A stretch of DNA of 64,000 nt from Pagrus major (taxonomy: Eukaryota > Chordata > Actinopteri > Spariformes > Sparidae): the NCBI RefSeq assembly GCF_040436345.1, contig NC_133230.1:4919297-4983296 (forward strand), given 5' to 3'. Position 1 is the first letter of the stretch, and the number at the start of each line of letters is the position of its first letter. The position numbers and the translations under genes were made by a program. Positions 56,401 to 64,000 of this stretch are shown here, in pieces. The notes under the pieces were generated by a model, which saw nothing but the letters and a program-made list of their open reading frames with translations, did no database searches and was not told where the DNA came from.

Positions 56401-59400
56401 ACTTGTCGCTGGAGAAGAGGGTCAAAAAGAGAGGACGTATCGAGGTCACCAGTAGCCTGATCAGGACATTTTTTGTTCAGATGTGTTTTGAAATGTCTTC
56501 TTCTGCCAAACACTGACTTCAAGCGAGATGAGAGCAGCTGACACAGTTTTCTTCTTTGTTTTTTACCTTCTAAGTCCTGTTGGATCATAAATGTAATATT
56601 CTGTTTAGTCTGCAGTCACTGTCCTCCATTCATTTGGTGTAATGTTGCAACATGAGTAGTTTTATAGTGTCACTGATTTTCCCCTCACTGTCATTTATAG
56701 GACAACAAAGCCATGAACATGTTCGGTATGGACCACATGTTGAAGGACGGCTGGAGTGGCTTCTACAGTCAAGGCTACATGTACTTCGACAACTGCTCGT
56801 CCCTCTTCTTACCGAGGGTAAACAGTAACACACACAGTGAATCACCACTTTGAACACAAGTTTACTGCAGCAGTTATCTAACATCTGAGTGTTTCAGGTA
56901 ACTTCATCCAGGTTTCTTTGCTCTATCTGCTCACCTAGGTGTATTATCCAGACTTCAACCCGTATCAGCCTCTCACCAGCCCGAAGGTGAGTTACTGATC
57001 ATGCATGGATTGGATTGACCATATTGATAATACTATTTAAAAGCTATAAAGAGACTTGTTTTATGAATTTGTTTGTGTTTTCTGTTCAGAGTGACCCATC
57101 CAATCAAAGTCTGATTTGGCCCGACAAGCCGGTAAGACATGTTGTTACTACTTTTTAATGTAAATACGTGTTTTTTAAAGGTCACGTCCTGTGGAGCCCA
57201 TGAAATTATGTATGTTTGCTCACAAACGTCTTTTTGCAGGATATCAGTGCAGTGGCCAAAGCGTGGCAGGACAGTCCATATCTGTTCATAGTCAAGGTGC
57301 AGCCTTTGCTCCGCGGGATAGAGGATGATGACATCGGAGCAGAGCAGTTCAGCTTCACTTTCACAAGTGAGAAATACAATTTTACTTCAAAAGCTTTAGG
57401 ATCTCTCATATTCACTCTGTGTCAGGAGATGTGACTTTTTTTTTTTTCTTTCCTCAGTGAAAGTTGAGATGAAGGGACCACATGACTACTCTTCTCCAGC
57501 AGACTGGCCCCTGATGATGGTATGTACTGAATTAAATAAAGGAAGGGTTTAAATTAGGGGTCAACAACCTTTTAATATCAAAAGAAAACCATTTTGTCAA
57601 AATCTGTCCGGTGCTGCAAAACATATTCGAGCCTCACAATGAGGGTAACACAGCTTACATTAATATTTTCACATATGGCTACTCTGTGGTGGGCTATTTA
57701 TGCATATTCAGTGCCTGATCTTTGCATTTCCATTACAGTTTTACCATGTTTTGTTGCATTTATGAAATTATAGAACTAGCCTACAATAAACAAGAGAACC
57801 TTTTACATTTTTGTCATTTTTATTGGAGGATGCTATACCAACAAAACACAAAAATGTAATCTTGAGTTGTGCATAAAGTTTCAAAGTCTCCAGCCTGAAT
57901 AAGACTGTCTGTAAAATGTGATTTGAAACAAGGCTGAACACTTTTCTCTCCCTCCTGTCCCTCACAGTTCTTCATGGTCATGTGCATCGTGTATGTGCTG
58001 TTCGGGGCTCTCTGGCTCTTTTGGTGTGCTTGCTATTGGAGGGATCTGCTGCGGATCCAGTTCTGGATCGGCGCTGTCATCATCCTCGGCATGTTGGAGA
58101 AAGCTGTGTTTTACTCAGAGTACCAGAGCATCCGTTACAAGGGAGACTACGGTCGGTTGATTTAATATATTTGCTTGTCTGTGGATCTTTTTCTCTTTTC
58201 TCTTCACTGCAGTCTGTTCATAATCATAATTCTGTTTGTGTGTCTTCACAGTTCAAGGTGCTGTTATTTTTGCAGAGCTGCTTTCTGCACTCAAAAGATC
58301 TTTAGCCCGAATCCTGGTCCTCATTGTCAGTCTCGGATACGGCATAGTCCGGTAAGTTTACTCTTTTGAAATTTACCTTTTGCCTCAGGTTATGTCTCAA
58401 TAACAATCAGTGGGGGGCTCACTGCTAATACTCCCATTTCGACCTCCCTCACTTGTGTAGACCCAGACTGGGTACCACAGTCCATCGCCTTGTAGCTGTT
58501 GGGCTTCTCTACCTGCTCTTCTCCTCTGTGGAGGGTGTGCTCAGAGTGACGGGTGTAAGTATCAGCTATTAATAAACTCCACCAGCCTCTTGCTTTGTCA
58601 CCACCCAACAGCAAACATTCTCAGTATTTATTTTTAGCCTATTTTGAGAACAGTGACAGTGTCAGATAAATACAGCACATTTGGTAAAAGGTGACTTTAA
58701 GCAGCCTAAACACCAACAACGACATGCAGTTGAATTAAAGCCTATGCAATCTATTTATTTCCTTAGTTGCTCACTAAAACATGATGTGACAGACCTGTTT
58801 TTGAAGTTGTTGTCTTTTCATTTCATCCTTTTTAACACCTGTGGTTGCAGTGGTAACAGCAATTGCAGTGTCACACTACAGCAAACACTCCTCGAGCAGC
58901 TGCTTCTTGTGAAATTTAATAGAGAGGCTACTTGTGTATTTACAGTGCAGCCACACAAACTCACGCTCAAGCCAGCCTGCATTTTTCCAGTTGATTGATT
59001 TTATTGTGAAGCAGCAGAAGGGAAATGTTTGGTTGTGGTGTTTCGGTTTGTCTTTTATCAATGCGATCAATTCAAACACAGTAATGTTGGATTTTTCATG
59101 CTGCATTGTTTCTTGTGAATCCCTCGAGTGTGTAGAAGAAAATCAGACCCTGCCTGCAAGTGACAGTGATACATGAAACTTGATTAAAAACTTAAAATAT
59201 ATACATTTTAATAACCCTTATATGGTAGAATGTAATACAGTAGATGTACGGTAGACACATGTACATGAGAAGATAACCATATACAGTTATACCACTGCAA
59301 CCCTACTCATAATTAGTATCAAAAGTCAGATCTTATGAAAATCCTAAGGATTATAACTTGAAGGCAACACTCAGATGACCTTGAAAGTAAACTGTTTTGA

Positions 59401-62400
59401 AGCAGCGGTCCTGTTAAGTGGACTCAATGGACTGTACTGGATACACTAATCTATATCAGCTAAACCACCCACTGAAGATTTACTGTATCCTCAAATAAAC
59501 CAAACGGATGAGAAAGAAAAAAAGATTTCTCTTCACTCTCGCAGCTGTTCAGGAGACCATTTCTATTCCCCTTCTAAGCCGTAGTTCATCATTTTCTGTG
59601 GCTGCAAATAAAATGAACCCACTGCACTAGTGCAGATAGGACATTATCTGTTCTAGCCTCCACAATCTGATTGATGCTGATAGTGTTGGTGTATTTTTAC
59701 ATAAAACTCTTGCCTGGCACGGCACTCTGCGTAAATAAACTTGATTCGAGTAGAGGAGACGACAGAGAGAGAGGAGGTTACGCCGGGATTTAGTCTCTGG
59801 TAGGCGGACAAGTGATGATAATAAAGAATGACAAATTTGATCTGAGAGTGATATTCAAATGCAGCCAAAGACGCTGCAGCAAGTTCAGAAAGTCATGAAA
59901 ACACAGAGATACACAAACAAACATTAGAAAAGAAGGCAGGAAGAAGACTGAAGACAGGTTGTGTAGTTTGGTGAGCAGATGTGTTTTGTCAGGAGGCAGA
60001 TCTCAACACAAGCTCATCTCATGTTTATAAAAAGGACTGTGACTTCCCTTATGATTAATTTATTCTGCTCTCTCAGTCCTGTTTACACACACACACACAC
60101 ACACACACACTTTGCCCTCTGCTATCTTCTGTTTTTCAAACCCGACTCTTGTCTTCTTTTTCCAGGGTTTCTATGAGACGGTGGCCCTGGTGGCTAATCT
60201 CAGCCTCTCCCTTATTGACTCCTGTGTCATGTGGTGGATATCCTTTTATCAAAACAGCCACTCAGGACTGATTCAGACAGGATTTGCATTTTCAGAAGCG
60301 TTGCATATATAAGCTTTTGATTATGGTTTGTCCCAATGTATATACAGTATGTTCTCCTTAATTTACATCTACATTTTCATCAGTCTGTCTCAAACCACTC
60401 GCCTCCTGAAGCTTCGGAGAAATATAGTGAAGCTCTCTTTGTATCAGCACTTCACCAACACTCTCATCTTCTCTGTTGTCGGTGAGTACCAACTGCTGCA
60501 AAATGGATCGCCTCTTACAGACATCAGAGTAACACCGTTGTTTACTTTGCGTCCGCAGCTTCCATCATATTCATCATCTGGACCACCAAAGTCTTCAAGC
60601 TGGTGGACTGCCAGACGGTCAGTTTGTTTTCTGTTATTGATTGATTATTGCATTGTGTTGCGGTTCCTTGGTCTTGTCATCTCTGTGGGTTTCTTGTGTA
60701 TACAGAGATGAAAGGCGAAACGTTCCTTCCAACCTGATAACATCCATCTCTGTGTTTCTGTTTGTATCTTTTCCACAGGGTTGGAGGGACTTGTGGGTAG
60801 ATGATGCCTTCTGGCGTCTCCTGTTCTCCACCATCCTGCTGGTGATCATGGTGCTGCTGCGGCCCTCTGCCAACAGCCAAAGGTCGGAGTCTGTCTGGAG
60901 CGGGGCCTGATCCTGCAGCACCAAACTATTGCTGTCATATTAACTTGGCAGCAGCATTTAATTTCTGGTTCTGTTTTCTCTCAGGTTCTCTCATTCTCCT
61001 TTGATTGATGAAGATGATGAAGAGGAAGAGGCCAAGGAGCCCATGCTGAATGAAGCTTTCGGTAAGACTTGACTAAAGGTTGTCCAAAAAATGAGAACAC
61101 AGTATGCGACAGTGTTTACAATATATAAATAGATGGGGTAGAGTTTAATATGGCTCAGATGCCCTGACTTAAAGTCTTGGCATTTTAGTTTTACCTTAGA
61201 TAGCAGCTGTTTTTCTAAATTCGACTGAAGGCCAAGAGCCAGGTTTTGTTACATGGAGCGGACTGAATGCTTATTGATCTCTACAACACAGTGCTTAGAT
61301 AGTTTAGCTCAGATCTCAGCGCCAAGAAAGGCTGCAGGGATAAAAATTAGTCCGTTTTCTTTGTTTGTCACATCCACACAAAAGATCTGGAAACATCCAT
61401 CTTTTCATACGTCTTAATCAATCCATATTTAATCATTATTTTCTGTTCTGTCCTGATGGATGATGATGGAGCCAACGATGTTTTCAATTAGATTTGTGTT
61501 GCAGCTGCAAATAACTCACAATTTGGCCTCAGATCTGATAGAGACGGCCTTGTCATCCGCGGTGTTGTGTTGTATAACCCGTGCCACTGAGGCCACGATC
61601 TAAATCTGTTCACGCAGATATGATTCATTTAGAAATGTTCATCTTCTAATCACATAAGAGTATAAATGGAAAATGTAATAACCTAGTTGTGTAAATCATA
61701 TTATTGCACAAGAGACTTCTATGTGATTTAAACTGGCTTATTTTATTTCAGAGGGAATGAAGATGAGAGGCTCAAAGCCCGATTCTAATGGCTCCCAGAA
61801 ACTGTTGAGTAAAGAGGTGGGTTAACTGTCTTCTGTCAGCGTCTCTACTTATATTATTTAATGGTTTTATGCACAGGTAATTGGTAATTGGTAATCTGAT
61901 TTTTCCAGGATGAAGACCTAAAATGGGTTGAGGAGAACATTCCTACAACTGTAGCTGATGTGTAAGTAAAGTTGATTTAAATTTTAGACATTGAGCTGAC
62001 TGAAAAGTACTAGAAGTAGCAGTAGTAGTAGAACAGTAGCAGTCTGTGGAGTTAGTTTAAACTAACCTTTATAGTGAAGTTTGGTAGTTTAGTCCAGTGG
62101 TTCCCATCCTAGGTGTCGGGCCCCTCCAAAGGGTCACAAGATAAATCTGAGGGGAGAAGAAAGAAGAAAAAAAAAATGTTTTGATACGTAGATTTTATTT
62201 AGTATTTTAGACTTTTTTGTCATCTTTTCGTAAAATATTAGATCATTTGATCTCCTTGGGATTCAAATAGTTGTATTTCATGAGCTGATCATATGGTCTT
62301 TTAATGTAAAATGTCAATTTTAAAAGTATAAGTAACTGCAGGTTGTAAAAAGTACAATGTTTGGCTCTGAAAAGTACCAATACAACTATGTTTAAGTACT

Positions 62401-62967
62401 CCATTGCAAGTAATAGTCACTTAGAATCTATAAAGTACAGTAAAAGTACACAAGTGTTACAATCAGTATCAAAAGTTCTGTGAGTTAAATATTACGCTCT
62501 ATCTGGACTTTGTGAGAATACGTTTTTTAAAACAACAATAATCCTTCTAAATCTGTCATATTGTCATATTTATGTAAGCGTATTAATGTAGCTTACGGTA
62601 TCTAATCAAGGGCAGATCAGACCAGAAAGATATACTGTTAATACTCAAATAGAAACACTTTGGAAGCACAAACAAGCTCTAGGGATTATCTTTAAATATT
62701 GTTTGACCCTGGCTTGGATGCACTCACCGCCTCCCTCTCTGCTTTTTCTCTCTCTACAGCGCTCTCCCTGTAATGCTCGATGAGGAAGAGGTAAAGGGTC
62801 CTTTTACTTTCCCCCTGCTAGTCCCATGATTTCTGTTTACAATGCTCCTGATTATGGCATTCACTGTGCTATCATCCCACGGTCACATTACTGCACATGC
62901 ATTATTCTGTGTTCTCCTTTTCCAGGAAATCCTGAAAACCAAGATGGAGCGATCCAAGATGGAGTAG
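53425..62967 (+). CDS. tmem87a: Transmembrane protein 87A (Golgi GOLD-domain seven-helix protein)
   Basis: TMEM87A is a Golgi/plasma-membrane GOST-family protein linked to retrograde transport and reported channel or mechanosensing roles. 20 exons: 53425-53529, 54700-54757, 55926-56023, 56701-56817, 56939-56986, 57090-57131, 57240-57366, 57458-57519, 57968-58151, 58252-58351, 58461-58554, 60166-60237, 60373-60481, 60559-60617, 60779-60882, 60985-61061, 61752-61816, 61909-61961, 62760-62790, 62926-62967; 548 residues (human 555). The N-terminal signal peptide is [19 protein letters not shown] lumenal domain follows, then seven helices beginning [19 protein letters not shown]. Conserved blocks: [68 protein letters not shown]. 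The acidic tail ends ERSKME, as in human. The start could be Met1 or Met3. The intron after exon 12 is AT-AC. AATAAA at 63990-63995 may end the transcript. Confidence 0.96.
54370..54625. repeat. Copy D of the dispersed fish repeat, tmem87a intron 1
   Basis: It contains AGTTTGATAATTGATTATTG, GAGTATTTGCTGCTTTTCTT, GGGGTTTTGGACTGTTTGTT, AGACGTCACTTTGGGCTGTA and CGGCGAATCGATCCG. It is the longest of the four copies and supports the family assignment of the others. Confidence 0.65.
60085..60110. repeat. AC microsatellite, tmem87a intron 11
   Basis: About 13 AC units, 55 bases upstream of exon 12. Confidence 0.95.
60238..60372 (+). other. Predicted AT-AC U12-type intron of tmem87a
   Basis: The intron opens ATATCCTTTT, the consensus of AT-AC minor introns, and ends in AC. 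TCCTTAAT (60355-60362) fits the U12 branch site with its adenine 11 bases from the 3' end. Joining TGGTGG to ATTTTCATC restores the family sequence [10 protein letters not shown] in frame. It is 135 bases long. Confidence 0.9.
62320..62480. repeat. Degenerate AAGTAC-rich dispersed repeat, tmem87a intron
   Basis: Repeated AAAAGTAC and AAGTACAGTAAAAGTACAC motifs match the fish repeat class seen at 32825-32945. No clean ends. Confidence 0.4.
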
Positions 62968-64000
62968 AAGTAAATGTGAGAATGAAAAGAAGGTGATTTC
63001 ACTGAGGCAGCGATGAATGCGTTCTGAGTGATCTTATTACCAAAAAATGTGGGCAAAGCCAACTGTTCTCTCCGGACACTTTACATTTTTTTAGTTTTAT
63101 TCCACAGGTGATGTGTAACACTCCAATAAGTTCAAAGACACGTGAATAGTGTGTTTCTATGAAGGCAGTACTGTGTGACCCATATGTGGATGGGTTGATG
63201 TCAAGATTCTGGGAAATTCTGTGTGAAACTGAAGGGATTGCACAGCAGAGCACTTTGATAAATATTTTATTTGTGTCAAAGATGTTTCTTCATTGTCACA
63301 AACATGACCAAAATCAAGTAGAAACTGGGTATTTTAATACAATGCCCTCGTGGAAAATATAATATTTATTAAAATCCTGTCTTGTGGTTTTAGACTAATA
63401 CCATATTTAATACGGCGTGTGGTTTCAGGAGCACTGGGGCAGAAGATAGAGAACATTTTAGAGAAGTTTAACTTTTAACCACCTGCTTCAAATTGCAGAA
63501 GTGACCCCAGCGCCTGATTGGCCAGACTTGCAGGACTGTGACGACTACTTTCGAATCTGTTCAACTACAAATCATGATGCTTGGCGGTTGTCTCAGCCAA
63601 GAAATCATGACGATGGTATGAATGAAGGGGGAAACACATGTCGAAAACGCTGCATAATAAGATTATATTTAAGCCAACACAGTGACAGACACCTTCCTTC
63701 AGAGGTGTGCTGATGCTGTTTTTATCATGTGTTTTATTGAATTACATATTTTATAGTTCACATAATGAAATATATTTAATATTGAAATGTGCAAGCAGCT
63801 GTATGGTATGATTAACCATTTAGCCAGATAACTAAAAATCAATGTTTTAATGCTTTTATGTCACCAGTGTGGATTTCTTGAGCTCATTTCTTGTAGCTGC
63901 ACCAACAGATTATTTATGTACATATGTGTTATTCTTAACACATAATTAACACTATGTTGTCTGGCTAACTGAGTAATCCCGAATATAGAAATAAATAAGC
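62968..64000 (+). other. tmem87a 3' UTR and downstream
   Basis: No further coding exon was seen. AATAAA at 63990-63995 is the best polyadenylation signal, at the very edge; weaker ATTAAA occurs near 63368. The next gene lies outside. Confidence 0.55.

Overview
The window is vertebrate nuclear DNA, almost certainly from a ray-finned (percomorph-like) teleost. Every gene is split into many short exons with GT-AG borders. The encoded proteins match human orthologues closely, with fish-type differences. The introns carry repeats of the kind that are common in fish genomes. I recognise seven protein-coding genes, and their exon-intron structures were read base by base from splice borders and reading-frame phase. 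No RNA gene, CRISPR array, virus copy or bacterial-type operon was recognised.

Layout, left to right: ezrin-type ERM gene (ezr, minus, 95-5311, 3' half beyond the left edge); neudesin (nenf, minus, 6869-8451); the proton-activated chloride channel (pacc1/tmem206, plus, 9980-13217); zinc finger protein 106 (znf106, plus, 17512-29524); calpain-3 (capn3, minus, 32100-42710); neutral alpha-glucosidase C (ganc, minus, 44696-51958); and the Golgi seven-helix protein tmem87a (plus, 53425-62967, with its 3' UTR reaching the right edge). nenf/pacc1 and ganc/tmem87a are head-to-head pairs that share about 1.5 kb of upstream DNA. znf106 and capn3 converge tail-to-tail. From memory of the human map, nenf-pacc1 corresponds to 1q32, znf106-capn3-ganc-tmem87a to 15q15, and ezr to 6q25. 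The window therefore joins blocks that are separate in human. The seam between pacc1 and znf106 carries a strong CTCF-like motif.

The genes do not form one pathway: membrane-cytoskeleton linkage (ezr), a secreted haem-binding neurotrophic factor (nenf), acid-activated anion current (pacc1), RNA/nuclear WD-repeat protein (znf106), muscle protease (capn3), glycogen/glucan hydrolysis (ganc) and Golgi membrane function (tmem87a). capn3, znf106 and ganc all have muscle-related roles in mammals, but this linkage is ancient synteny, not an operon.

No wholly new system was seen. The most interesting points are two predicted minor-spliceosome (U12-type) introns, one AT-AC in tmem87a and one GT-AG in capn3; a capn3 gene lacking the three exons that encode the muscle-specific inserts IS1 and IS2; a hAT-type MITE with a perfect 8-bp target duplication; a piggyBac-type MITE with TTAA ends in the nenf/pacc1 shared promoter; a family of related repeats in four introns or spacers, one nested in a larger inverted-repeat element; and substitutions at recognised functional residues of ezrin and PACC1.
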